From the NCBI GenBank assembly GCA_006503535.1, contig QYRS01000011.1, positions 1,922,001 through 1,986,000 on the forward strand: a stretch of 64,000 nucleotides of DNA, given 5' to 3'. Made by a program: the position numbers and the translations under genes. This document shows positions 8,983 to 20,028 of the stretch, piece after piece. The notes under the pieces were generated by a model. The model was not told the origin of the DNA. It was given only the letters and a program-made list of their open reading frames with translations, and made no database searches. This stretch comes from Arthrinium phaeospermum. Taxonomy: Eukaryota; Ascomycota; Sordariomycetes; Amphisphaeriales; Apiosporaceae. Positions within the stretch are counted from its first letter, which is position 1. Each line of letters starts with the position of its first letter.

Positions 8983-10930
8983 ATGGCGCCCGAGGAGTCC
9001 AAGTTTTCGCATCTGCCGCTCAGCACCAGTGGTCCAATTGAGTGTGCCGTCAGCGGTCATGTGCTGCTGAACAACCCCGTCTTCAACCGAGGCTCCGCGC
9101 ACAGCATGGAGGAGCGTCGCGAATTTGAGCTCACCGGCCTGCTGCCCCAAAGCATCCACACGTTAGAGCAGCAAGTATCGCGCGCGTACGAGCAGTACCG
9201 CGCCAAGCCAGACGACTTGGCCAAGAACACATTCTTGACCTCGTTAAATGACCAGAACTATGTCTTGTACTACAAGGTAAGGACCCTATCGCTGCCAAAA
9301 CCCCAACTTACTTATTCTTGCACTGTCTAACATTCCCGGTAGCTCCTCCAAGACCACATCAAGGAAATGTTCAGCGTAGTCTACACCCCCACAGAAGGAG
9401 AGGCCATTCAGAACTACTCCCGGCTATTCCGACGTCCCGCTGGCTGCTTCCTGAACATTAAGGACATTGACAGAGTCGAGCATGATATGGGACAGTGGGG
9501 CCGCCCCGAGGACATAGACTACATCGTCGTATCAGGTACTTACTCAACCCCCCCCAACTAGACGATTTCCAGCGTCACCCGCTCATGACTGACCAATCAT
9601 AGATGGCGAGGAAATCTTGGGCATTGGTGATCAAGGCACCGGTGGCATTCTGATTTCTAATGCCAAGCTGGTGCTCACCACACTTTGCGCTGGCATCCAC
9701 CCGGACCGGACCCTGCCCGTCGTGCTGGACTGCGGCACCGACAACCAGGAGCTGCTGGACGACGAGCTGTATCTGGGCCTGCGCCAGAAGCGCGTGCGGG
9801 GCGAGGAGTACGACAAGTTCGTCGACACCTTCGTGCAGTCGGCGCGCAAGCTGTTCCCGCGCGCCTACATCCACTTTGAGGACTTCGGCCTGACCAACGC
9901 CCGCCGCATCCTCGACAACTACCGCCCCAAGATCCCCTGCTTCAACGACGACGTCCAGGGCACCGGCTGCGTGACGCTCGCGGGCATCATGGCCGGCCTC
10001 CACGTCGGCAAGAAGCACGTCAAGGACCTGACGATGGTGGTCTTTGGCGCCGGCACCGCGGGCGTGGGCATCGCCGACATGGTGCGCGACACCATCGCGT
10101 CGGAGAAGAAGATCAGCAAGGAGGAGGCCGCGAAGCAGATCTACCTGATCGACCGCCCTGGTCTGCTGACGGCGCAGACCAAGGACCTGTCGTACGCGCA
10201 GAAGATTTACGCCAAGGACTGGGAGGGTGGCGGTGAGCCGTCCCTGCTGGACGTGGTCAAGAATGTCAAGCCCAACGTGCTGGTCGGCACCTCGACCCAG
10301 CCGGGCGCCTTCACCGAGGAGATCGTCAAGGCCATGGCGGCGGGCTGCGAGCGCCCCGTCATCCTGCCCCTGTCGAACCCGACGCGCCTGCACGAGGCCG
10401 TGCCCGAGGACCTGCTCAAGTGGACCGACGGCAAGGCGCTCGTGTCGACGGGGTCGCCCTTCCCGCCGGTCAAGGGGCCCTGGGGCCCGGACGGAAAGGA
10501 GATCACGGTGGAGCCCGCCGAGTGCAACAACTCGGTCGTGTTCCCGGGCATCGGGCTGGGCGCGGTGCTGAGCCGCGCCCGGCTGGTGACGGACGAGATG
10601 CTGGTGGCGGCGGTGCGCGGCGTCGCCGAGATGAGCCCGGCGCTCAAGGACGATACGGCGCCCCTGCTCCCCGGGGTCGAGCACGTCCGGCCCGTCAGCG
10701 TGCGCATCGCGCGCGAGGTCATCCTGGCCGCGGTTAAAGACGGCGTGGCGACGGAGAAGGAGATCCCGACCGAGGACGTCGACGAGCTCGACCAGTGGAT
10801 CCGCGAGCAGATGTGGGACCCCGTCTACCGGCCCCTGAAGCGCGTGCAGTCGCGCGGCGCCACCCGCCGGGCCAAGGCGGAGCTCAAGGTCGTGGGGAGC
10901 TTGCCGGGAGGGGAGCACGTGGGGAACTAA
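8983..10930 (+). CDS. mae1: Malic enzyme (malate dehydrogenase, oxaloacetate-decarboxylating)
   Basis: Three exons, 8983-9276, 9343-9535 and 9603-10930, give 604 aa, the usual malic enzyme length. The enzyme oxidatively decarboxylates malate to pyruvate with reduction of NAD(P). The N-terminal malic domain (about residues 85-270) has YTPTEGEA with the catalytic Tyr112, GDQGTGG and Lys184 in LISNAKLVL. Metal ligands sit in HFEDFG and FNDDVQGTG. The NAD-binding domain (about 280-540) has the Rossmann glycine motif FGAGTAGVGIAD and LSNPT. No mitochondrial presequence is evident after MAPEESKFSHLPLS, so a cytosolic location is inferred. Cofactor preference cannot be settled by eye. Both introns have consensus ends. 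Confidence 0.97.
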
Positions 10931-11232
10931 TAACGTATAATGCAAAGAGTGGCGGAGAAAAGTGCACAGCTTAATAAGTATAGCGAGTCTCGTGTTTTGC
11001 TAGGATATAATCTTTACGAAATGACATCTTTCCCAAACCTTCCCCCTAGTTCGCCGCGCTTGTTCCGTTATGCCAGGTGAAAACGCAATGAAACCAACCC
11101 AACCCAGACCCCTTAAGCCATCGTCATGTAATCAGCACCAAACTCCTGCCTGCCTTGTCTACCTAGTCTATCCTTTCGTAGTCGTCGTCGTCAAACTTGG
11201 AGCAGTAGCCTAGCCTACCCCATCATCTCCAT

Positions 11233-11806
11233 CTACTCCCGCCGGTCGCCCTCGCCCTCGGCCCGCCGCCGGAGGTCCTCGTTCATGCGGACGTAGCCGG
11301 CCTGCAGCTCGTCGAGGGTGCCGAGGGCGCGCGAGACGGGCACGACGAGCCCCGAGAAGAGCTCGCCCTGCGTGAAGAGCGTCTGCCCGCCGTCCTCGCC
11401 CTCGGGCTCCAGCAGGCACCAGTGCTTCGTGTCGAGGACGAGCGGGTGCAGCCACTGGCCGCCCCAGCGCAGCTCGCCGTAGCCCTTGGCGCTGTTCCCC
11501 GGGGGCTCCAGGACGGAGACGGTGTTGCTGTAGACGGAGGGGAGGGCTTGAGGGGTGCGGGCTGGAGGGGCTGGAGGAACTAGACGAGGATGTGACCGAC
11601 ATGACAGTTAGGAGTTGGTGCGAACCCACGGCCAAGGGGGGCGAGCGTTGGCCCGCTTGTCCCGGCCCCCCGGCCACGACTTCGGCTTTGATGGCGAAGG
11701 TGTTCCAGTCGGTCCAGCCTGGGAGGTCGGTGAGGATGGCCCAGACCACGGTGGGAGGGGCGTCTATGAGGATGGACTCTTCTATTTGGTGCGTCAGGAT
11801 TGACAT
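11233..11806 (-). CDS. SRPBCC (START/polyketide-cyclase-like) protein with a broken frame
   Basis: The ATG at 11806 starts MSILTHQIEESILIDAPPTV, followed by VWAILTDLPGWTDWNTFAIK, a typical SRPBCC N-terminus (first strand, helix, WxxW-like segment). The frame continues through LAVGSHQLLTVMSVTSSSS, then loses sense near 11540-11590. The C-terminal half is in the next frame: SVYSNTVSVLEPPGNSAKGY, ELRWGGQW, DTKHWCLLEPEGEDGGQ and a final helix ending at a TAG (11233). No well-formed intron restores phase without deleting an expected beta strand. A poor GTTCGC donor with a TAG acceptor (47 nt) is the only alternative seen. The gene is probably either mis-sequenced by one base or a recent pseudogene. 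The ligand is unknown. Confidence 0.6.
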
Positions 11807-12638
11807 GGTGTGGTTGTGTGGCTTTGGCTTTTGGGTCGTGGCTTTTTGTTTGTTATTGTTTGGTCTGCTGTGGCGGCGTTTTAGGTCGAGGCTAGCCAGG
11901 CCGATTGATGGTTGATGCGCAAAGTTGGGAAAGCGCGATAGTTCCTTGGCCTCAAGATATGTAGATAGCACTGCAAACGAAATGCACACACTTCGATTCG
12001 GGATTTTTCTGCGCGACTTGTCGCGTTATCTTTGCGACCGACTTGCACTTATTTTATCTTGAATGTATTTTGTTGGTAGAATGACTGCGGGGTGGTGTTT
12101 ATGTTTTTGCTTCTTTCGGGCCCGAAACGAAGTTTCAGATTGCAGGGAAACAGCATTATTAGCGGCCCAATGCCAACTGATTGGCGGTGTTAGCGGTCCT
12201 GCCACCGCGCTGCCTTGGCCACCCCTCGCTCTGTTCCTCCCCAGCAGGCCTCACTCTCGGGGTGCCCCCAGCTTGCATTCACCCAAGGTCGGCATAAAGT
12301 GCTACAATACCACGATTACCTGACCAAGGCCAAAGAAGGATCCCAGGGCGACAGCGTCTTTTTGCTTATTTCACTCCTGAAATATCCGCAAATTGAACGG
12401 CGGATAAATGACTGATGACACATGCACGGGCGCGGCGCATGGCATTGCCAATTTCTCACGTCAATTAACCTGAGTACAGGGCTTTCTCTATGTACTGTGC
12501 TGCCTAGCTGCGCCGCTACCTAAACCTTTCTAAACCTTCCGAGCCGCCTCGGACGCGGACAGTTATCATGTCCTTTTGTTTCCACAGCTTCGGACGTCGC
12601 AACAATGCCGGGAATTGTTGTCGCGGAGAGTTTGAGGA

Positions 12639-12646
12639 TATATAAG
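12639..12646 (+). promoter_or_regulatory. TATA box candidate for the SDR gene
   Basis: TATATAAG lies about 185 bp upstream of the ATG at 12831. Confidence 0.45.
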
Positions 12647-12830
12647 TCATGGGAATCGATGACTGACTACTTACATAGCAAATATGATAGATGCCACTGC
12701 CAATAGACTGACCGTTTCTCTCTTCCCTGCGCGAGGTCTCATTCTTTAGCGACGACGATCATTCTCACCATTGTCTTCACAATCTGACAGTAGTCGCACC
12801 GCCACACTTACTTACGTGAAATCCAATACG

Positions 12831-14034
12831 ATGTCGGCGCATCTTGGACAAGAAGCCGCGGCCATGGCAGGCTTCGCCCACGGCTTCCGCAGACAAATGT
12901 TCAACCCCGTGCCCCCTATCCCCGCCGACATCACCCTCGGCGACAAGACGGTCCTAGTAACGGGCGCCAACGCCGGCCTCGGCCTCGAATGCGCCCGTCA
13001 CTTCCTCGCGCTCGGCGCGTCGCTACTGGTCATGGCGGTGCGCTCGCTGCCCAAAGGCGAGGCGGCCGCCGAGGCGTTGAGAGCTGAGTTCCCCGGCGGC
13101 GCGCGCACCGAGGTCTGGGAGCTGGATATGGCCTCGTTCCGTTCAGTGCGCGCTTTCGCCGAGAGGTGTAAGCGCGAGCTACCACAGGAGCGGCTGCATG
13201 CGGCGGTGCTGAATGCCGGGCTGGGCGCGTTCGAGTTCCGGCGCGTCGGGGAGGGGGAGGGGGATGGGGAGGGAAGGGGTCGCGAGACGATGCTGCAGGT
13301 CAACTATCTGGCCACCGCGCTGCTGGCCCTGCTGCTCTTGCCCCTAATGAAACCGTCCCCGACCGATCCAGTGCGCGAGCCCGGCCGATTGACGCTGATC
13401 AGCTCCGACGCCGCCCTAACCGCCCCCCTGTCCGACCCGGGCGAGGAGACCAGCCTCCTCGACTCCCTCGACCGCCCCGAGGCCTTCGACGGGTTCGCGC
13501 AGTACGGCGTCTCGAAGCTGCTGCTGACCATGTTCGTCGCCAAGCTGGCCACGGGCGACCGCTTCGTCCGCGCCGACGACGTCGTCGTCAACGTGTCGAA
13601 CCCGGGCCGACCCGGGGCACCGCGCTCGTCGCCCAGGGGCCCTTATCTACGCGCCTCTTTACGGGGGTCCTCTTCGGGGTCTGCGGGAGGAGCGCGGCGG
13701 AGGCGGCGCGGATTTATTTGCATTCGAATTTGGTGTTGGGAAGGGGAGTCATGGGGGGTTTACTGATTGGCTGGTTCGGGCGTAAGTTGGGTTGCTTGAT
13801 TTGTCTTCGTCGCGTCCCTCCCTTTTTGTCTCTTGTTTCCTGAGCTGAGATGAGTTGCTTTGACTTGAGCCGTCGGTTTACGAGTGATTGAACTGACAAC
13901 TTTATGTGTACAGGTGGCCCCCGATGATGTATACGGAAGAGGGACGGCGTCTGGGCGATAGGCTGTGGGATGAGACTATGAAGGAGCTAAGCTTTGCCAA
14001 GGTGGAAGAGCTGCTTGAGGGGCTGAAACGTTGA
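12831..14034 (+). CDS. Short-chain dehydrogenase/reductase (retinol dehydrogenase-like), one-base frame break
   Basis: The first in-frame ATG is 12831. The protein has the SDR cofactor motif TGANAGLGLECA, NAG (VLNAGLGAF), a catalytic-serine region LISSDA and the active-site YGVSK. It should then continue NPG-P-T-R-G-T, but at 13601-13620 the frame breaks: one C appears to be missing from the GGGCCG run (about 13607). The following frame reads TRGTALVAQGPLSTRLF and continues to WFGR. An intron follows, best modelled as 13786-13913 (GTTGGG donor, CTGAC branch, CAG), giving WPPMMYTEEGRRLGDRLW and a stop at 14034. A stronger-looking GTAAGT donor at 13782 does not keep phase. The substrate is unknown, and a neighbouring P450 offers only weak context. 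Confidence 0.75.
13248..13279 (+). other. G-quadruplex-type tract inside the SDR coding region
   Basis: Six runs of three or more G, separated by one or two bases, encode a Gly/Glu/Arg-rich insert between the NAG motif and the next helix. Such inserts are not part of the conserved SDR core. Confidence 0.6.
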
Positions 14035-14226
14035 GACGAGAACATTGGTTGAGCAGCTTGCAGTACTGAGCACCACAGCGCCTCCTGTTAACGCAGTCCG
14101 GTATGAATAATCTATCTGTACACTATCACCTCGCCGTCTTTTTGAATATAATTATGTGTACATTGTTTGTTCCGGTCCCACTCCTTAATGCGATACCACC
14201 ACATCTCCCAGGACCTCGTCTGGCCG

Positions 14227-15278
14227 TCACTGGGTAGGATCTGGCCCCCAACGAATCAGCGCCAACCTCCTCTCATCGTCCCCGGCCTCGGAGTTCAGCT
14301 GCCGCTGCTGCTGGTCTCCCTGGTACTTCTTCATATCCCAGCGGCTCACAAGCGTATCATCATCATCATCGTCGCCGTACTCGTCCCGCCTGTTCTGTTG
14401 CCGCTTCAGGTAGTAGCGCTTCCTCGGGTCGGACCGGCCAAAGGTAATGAGGCCGTGGCTGTGGCTGCCCCCGGACAGTTTCGATGACGAGCTTTTCGCC
14501 CGCCAGCACAGGTAGAAGGGCCGCAGCTGAGGCAGGCTGATGGACACGATGCCGATGTACAACTCCAGCAAGGCCAGGAAGACGGTCAGCTCGATGGTGC
14601 CGGTCAGGTTAGCCTGCATGTCGAGGTCGTAGAGGGCCGAGAGGCGGACGGCGGAGGTGGCGCAGACGCTGGGCGAGGTGGTGAATAGATCATGTTGAGC
14701 GTTTATTATTGTTAGCATGGTAAGGGGGGAAAGTAGAGCTTACTATTCAAGTAGTTCTACTATCATGCTGCAACTTAGTTTGAGGATCTTGGGCAGGTTG
14801 TGTTGGACTGAGTATTACGGACGTGTCAGCAATGGGACTTTGGTTCGGACACAGCGGCGACTCACGTAACGGGTACTCGGGCGTCGTCTCCAGGAAGTCA
14901 TAGCCTAGGCCTATGGTAGTCCCTGTGATACAAGCCGCATTTATCAACCGTTCAGTCTCCTATACGGATACGGCCTGGTAGTACCGACTTACATGACATG
15001 ATGATGCCAACGTACGCAATCATGATTGCATGTGGTACTCACGGTTAGTTTCAAATGTCTATCTGGGGAAGGGGTGGTTGATAGGAGAGAAGAACACCAG
15101 AAACGCATACATAACCGGCTATCACCAGATAGTCGTCGGCTCCCAAACCCAATGCCTACAACCGAGCCAGAATGCGGAAGCCCAAAACTACCGTGGTGAG
15201 AGCAATGACGACGGATTCTACGATGATATGGCCACGAACCAGCGGCAACATCGGAATGAACACGGTTTCACCCGCCAT
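14227..15278 (-). pseudogene. Decayed fungal rhodopsin-like (seven-TM) integral membrane protein gene
   Basis: On the minus strand an ATG at 15278 begins MAGETVFIPMLPLVRGHI, then a first membrane helix (IIVESVVIALTTVVLGFRIL). An in-frame TAG at 15156-15158 interrupts ARL-stop-ALGLGADDYLVIAG, which is the first loop of the family. Further pieces near 14900-15030 look like the second helix. The C-terminal piece (14227-14700) has CATSAVRLSALYDLDMQA, the last helix LALLELYIGIVSISLPQLRP and a charged tail. The segment for helices 3-5 is missing between about 14880 and 14700. The combination of a stop and an internal deletion indicates a pseudogene. Family assignment rests on the helix-7/LPLLRP-like pattern and the DDYL loop. 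Confidence 0.5.
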
Positions 15279-16501
15279 TATGAAAGGATTGCGCCAATAC
15301 AATGACCGTATCTCGATAGAGGTAGATATGGAACGAGACACAACCGGGACAGCCGCAGTTTGTGTAATATGCCGTCAGCAAGCCAAGGGATGAGGCCGCG
15401 GAACTATTATAGTTTAATATATTCATCTACATTCCTCTTCACCAAGGACGGTAAAACAGAGGATGCAACTTTCCGAAACATCTTCACTGGTCCAGAGAAG
15501 GCCAAGCAATCCTCAGAGGAACACCAAAATCCTCCCAACAGGGCAACCTCAGCTGAGAGGCTGCTTTGCCGACACTGAGATCGGTTGCGGACCCAGGTCT
15601 GCTTTATGCATACATGCATAGCTATCACTGCTAATGTTTGGAAACGAGAGGGGTACGTGACATGCTCGTATGCAGCAGGGTGTTAGGTGACGACATGCTT
15701 CTAACGATCAATAGAGAACGTGCAATAGGTCAATACATATGTAACTTTGATACGAATGGAGGCTGGGTGTCACCTATGTCTCGCCAAGCCGCGGTTGTCG
15801 GAACTTTTACGGCTCAACGCGTAGATCTTCATCTTTGGTACTTGTGACGAGGTTACATCGTCCAGTGTCTGAGAGCGGAGACGAGGCTTGGTATATAGCC
15901 TGATGACCGTGATAGGGCGACAGAGATTCCCAAGCTGCCGGGAATGCGTCCTTTTGCGGCCGGGAAGCAACCGGGACTAGGAACCGTACTGGAAACCCCT
16001 GTACGACTGTAGACCGGAAGGGCAATTCTCGCATTGTGCCCAGCATGATGAAAGGCGCCACCTCCTGCGATGTTGCATCCGACTTTTGCTGTTGCTGGGA
16101 TCGGCACTGTCAGGTAATCTGATAAGTCCGTTTTGTCTCCGGGCCTGTCCTCCGGCAGACGCCAAGCCCACTGGCTCCACCGAGCCGTGTATCCTCCCCC
16201 ATACATATTGCTGCTTCTGCTTCTGTGCCGCCACTCAGCATACCGGGTAACATCATTAAATTGGATCTTACTTGGAGTTTAGCCAGCAATGGTCACTAGA
16301 CACTCTTGCCCCTCCTCTTGCTGACGCGAGCTCGGTTCTCTTCAAAGCCCCTTAGGTGCCCGGCGAACCTGCTCCCGGCATCATATAGACCTCGAGTATT
16401 AATACCCATTGTCACCCGGCCTGAGCCTTGTGACAAGTCAGGCTTCCCCCCGTTTGGCCGTCCCAACAGCAAGAAAAGGGGACATCAGCAGCAGGAGAAG
16501 C
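15279..16501. other. Intergenic region upstream of the P450 gene
   Basis: No supportable gene. Several overlapping open frames exist on the minus strand at 15.8-16.2 kb but have no ATG-led, protein-like reading. Confidence 0.45.
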
Positions 16502-18345
16502 ATGACCATGCCTTCTTCCCCTTCCCTCCTCTCGTTGGAGACGCTGGGCGCCTCCGCCTTCAATGGCGGCGTTCTCCTGCGGCTCCTGAGCGCCTGGCTT
16601 GGCTATCGTCTTCTCCTCGCCTTGTACAACGTCTCGCCCTTCCATCCGCTGCATAAGTTCCCTGGGCCGCGGCTGGCGGCTGCTACTTTCATCTATGAAT
16701 TTTGGTATGATTTTGTCCGTCATGGGCGGTACGTGAACGAGATTAGGAAGATGCATGAGATCTATGGTATGTGAGACAGTTTTTCTTCTCGTTGTGAATT
16801 CCCAGAGCCCAATGCCGACGTTTCCGAAGCACTCATATCATGTTTTTTCTTCTTGTTCTTCGAGTCTGTCGTACTCACACCCTGCCCCCTAGGCCCCATC
16901 GTGCGCATTAACCCGGAGGAGCTGCACTGCCTCGACCCGTCCTTCGTCAACGAGATCTACCCGGGCGGGGGCCGGATCCGGGACAAGCACCGGCACTACC
17001 TCAACGCCAACGTGGGCCCGGTGGCGGTGACGGCGTTCGGGTCCGAGGCGCACGAGCAGCACCGGCTGCGGCGGGGCGCGCTCAACCGCTTCTTCTCCAA
17101 GGCGCAGATGGCCCGGCTGGAGCCGCGCGTGCGGGGGCTCGTCCAGCAGCTGTGCGACAAGCTGCTGGCCTGGACCGAGGAGCAAGGACCTATCGACCTG
17201 ACCGCGGCGTACAACTGTCTGACGGGCGACACCATCTCCCAGTACGCCTTCGGCCAGCCCCGCGGCTTCCTCGCCCACGACGGCTGGGATTACAACTACA
17301 AGGGCGCGCTCGAGGGGTTCACGACCTACGTGTACTTCTGGCGCTTCTTCCCGCAGCTCGGCGGGCTCGTCGCGCTGGCGCCCTATTTCTTGAATTGCAT
17401 GCCCGAGAAGTTCGCCATGCTCATGCGCGAGCTGTACATCACCATCCCCGGCCACGTCCGGCAGGCCATGCGCGACCCGAAGTCGGGCACCGTCTTCACC
17501 GATTTACTGGACGCTCCGGACCTGCCGCCCGAGGAGAAGACGGTCTACCGCCTCGCCGCCGACGGCTTCTCGCTTACCGGCGCGGGGACCGAGACCACGG
17601 CCAACATGCTGACGGGCGCGACCTACTTCCTGCTGCGGCACCCGGACGCGCGGGCGCGCCTCGAACAAGAACTAGCTCGCGCGGGCGTGGATCCAAACGG
17701 AAAAGACTTGTCCTGGGCCCGGCTCGAGCAGATCCCCTACCTCTACGGCGTCGTCCACGAGACCCTGCGCATGTGCCACGGTCTCAGCACGCGGCTCGCC
17801 CGCGTCGCGCGGACGGAGGACCTGGTCTACCGCAGCCAGGCGGGGTTCGGCTGGGGCGGGGCCGAGGGGGCGTTCGAGTACGTGGTTCCGCGCGGGACGC
17901 CGATTGGGATGAGCGCTGGGCTTACGCATCGGGATGCTAGCGTGTTTCCGGAGCCGGGGGCGTTTAGGCCGGAGAGGTGGGTTACGGCGGAGGGGGAGCG
18001 GAATACGGGGTTGGAGAGGTATTTGCTTTCGTTTTCGAAGGGGAGTAGGATCTGTTTGGGGATGAAGTGAGTATACGGCCCCTTGATCCCATCCAACGTA
18101 TTGCCAATGTGGTGTTTCAACCAGCATACCTGGGCTTATACTGACGATACTGATATCTTTTCTCTGTTACTAGTTTGGCCATGTGCGAGCTGTACCTCAC
18201 GGTGGCCGCCGTCGTGCTGCGGGTGGCGCCGCGGATGAGGCTCGTGAGCGGGAACGACGACTGTGTGACCATGGACCACGAGGTCATGATCCCCAAGCCC
18301 AAGAAGGGCACCAAGCCCATCACCGTGGTCATCTCGCCGGAATAG
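16502..18345 (+). CDS. Cytochrome P450 monooxygenase
   Basis: Three exons (16502-16766, 16893-18066, 18174-18345) give 536 aa. An N-terminal hydrophobic anchor (about residues 18-40, around [18 protein letters not shown]) is followed by the proline-rich hinge [13 protein letters not shown]. The I-helix oxygen motif is GAGTETT, the K-helix ExxR is ETLR, the PERW block is RPERW, and the heme-cysteine loop is [10 protein letters not shown], completed across the last intron ([13 protein letters not shown]). All key motifs are intact, so a functional ER-anchored monooxygenase is expected. The [10 protein letters not shown] start and [15 protein letters not shown] segment resemble trichodiene-oxygenase-like fungal P450s, but the substrate is not inferable. 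No terpene or polyketide backbone gene is nearby. Confidence 0.95.
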
Positions 18346-19124
18346 GAGTCGAGCACTGGGTGGGCCGTCTGGGTTGATGGTGGCTATAGATATCCATAGG
18401 GGTGCAATCCGATTCTATGTCTGGTGCATTGGGTTGATAGTCAAAATATGATATCAAAGCTTTGTGGATTCTATGTACCATACTTATCTCCTAGAACCAT
18501 GCTGCTTGTCCATGTTGATCTGCCTCAACGAGCTTTTGCCATTATTGGTGTGCAATATTGCTCCCGTGAGTGTGGCAGTATGCTATGAACCCACTAAGCC
18601 ACATCGGTAAGGACGGCTTCTTTGCTTCAGGGTTGGTGGTATCCGGAGGAATTGTAATCCCTCCGGCCCTCCATCCTGACGGCATCTTCTACCGTATCGG
18701 GAAAGACAGCAGATCGCCCGGCATCGGCAAGATGTGCGTCACAGGGTATTAAAGGTTGCCCAAAACTTGCACCAATAGAATAAAAGCATTGCCATCATCT
18801 AGCCGTCTTACCCGGCATCCTATAGTTGGCGGGCAGCACAGAGGAACAGAAGCTCCCCAAGTACTCGAATATGTCACGTGCATAGAATAGCCATGCCCAG
18901 GGCAGTTTCGTAGAAACTGGTCGCATATCATCTCCTTCAATATAACACGAGGACTGCAGTGGAACATCTTGGCGTCTTTCAGTATATTGGTCACCATCAC
19001 TTCAGGGGCTCTACACCCCGACAAAGCCGCTTTGACTTGGCTGAGATGAGGGGAAGCACAATTGGAAGGGTATCTGGCAGGGACGCAGGAGGCGTGAAAC
19101 GCATAGAAAGAAAAGTGTGCAATA
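18346..19124. other. Intergenic region with one short coding-like ORF
   Basis: An ATG at 18582 opens 55 codons (MNPLSHIGKDGFFASGLVVS...) to a stop at 18752. It looks protein-like, but nothing else supports a gene. The rest is unremarkable. Confidence 0.25.
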
Positions 19125-19204
19125 TGCTCGCCACCAGACTCGAACAGGTATCCGCTCTGCTAATTACCTCTTATGAGAACGACTTACCATGGAACTAAAC
19201 GAGC
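19125..19204 (-). tRNA. tRNA-like sequence, copy 1 (interrupted anticodon arm)
   Basis: Read on the minus strand, the 5' GCTCGTT pairs fully with 3' GGCGAGC (7/7), followed by discriminator A. An A-box-like TAGTTCCATGGTAAG and a B box TGTTCGAGTCT are present. The T stem pairs 4 of 5. CGTTC pairs with GAGCG as an anticodon stem, but the loop between them is 19 nt instead of 7 and contains CTCATAA. It could hold an intron of about 12 nt. The D stem is weak. A TTTT run lies about 15 nt downstream, as expected for pol III termination. It may be an unusual intron-containing tRNA, a tRNA pseudogene or a tRNA-derived element. The anticodon is uncertain (CAT is one reading). Confidence 0.4.
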
Positions 19205-19393
19205 CTTTCACGGAATTTGTCGCAGATGTATGCTCGGCGAACAGCTTATCCTCTGCCATGAGTTTGAGTGAGTGTTTCGGTCTCTCTACTCGTTGGCTCT
19301 CGGGTCGGTCCTGTATTCACAGCGCCTCACACGAGCGGTAGGGTTTACTCTCAAAAAAACGTGAAAACAAAACAAAAAGGAAGCCATGTGACA

Positions 19394-19472
19394 TGCTCGC
19401 TGCCGGACTCGAACCGGAATCCGCTCTACTGCTTCTCGAGTAAAACGTGCTTTACCGTTAAGCTAAACGTGC
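19394..19472 (-). tRNA. tRNA-like sequence, copy 2
   Basis: On the minus strand GCACGTT pairs with AGCGAGC (6/7), and the D arm GCTT-AAGC pairs fully around AACGGTA. CGTTT pairs with GAGCG (two G-T), and the T arm CCGG-TTCGAGT-CCGG is good, with a canonical B box GGTTCGAGTCC. The anticodon loop region is 16 nt and folds on itself (TACT/AGTA), so an intron of about 9 nt is possible. A TTTTT run follows about 20 nt downstream. It is homologous to copy 1 across the whole element and also over about 45 bp upstream (TTGTCGCA...GTATGCTCGGCGA). The anticodon is not settled. Confidence 0.45.
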
Positions 19473-20028
19473 CTTCAGCCGGACTTGTCGCACAGGTATG
19501 CTCGGCGATCACCCTATTAGGTATTATCAGTTTAGTTAAGGGTTCCGGGCTTTCTGCGAGGCCACTTGGAGGTCGGTGGTGATTCACAGCACCTCACATG
19601 GGTTCGAGGGGGTTCCAGAAAGACCCACAACGGAATGGATGCTTCCAAAAGGGGCATTTGTGCCTTCTTTGAGAATGGGCCCTGGACATGGAGAAGGCGA
19701 CAGTAACTTGCCAGTGACATTATTGCCGGCGACCGGAGTGTGAGGCAGGGGGGATTTCAGGTACCTAGTTTCTGCTGTTCAGTGAGAGGTCCATGCTTGG
19801 CAGACCCTGGGCATTCCAGCCTCGACGTATCGCACTTCAATGCCTCAGGCTTGGAACAACAGAAGGTGTATATGTTGTGATGAGTAAACAGTTTATCTAC
19901 GTAAGAAGGAAATAGTTAAAGCGGATTGAAACACCGTTTAGAGCAACGAGATTACCGCCACAAGAGATGGGTCAGTAAGCAAGACGACCGACCCCCTTGA
20001 CCCAATGCCACCCCTGCCTGCTTCATCC

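Noticed and set aside
9575..10945. Long minus-strand open frame (456 codons) opposite malic enzyme
   Set aside because: It mirrors the G/C-biased codons of the malic enzyme exon. Composition is Arg/Leu/His-rich without motifs, and malic enzyme on the other strand is certain.
12831..18345. Secondary-metabolite gene cluster (SDR plus P450)
   Set aside because: No polyketide, peptide or terpene backbone enzyme, no cluster transcription factor or transporter adjacent, and one gene between them is a pseudogene.
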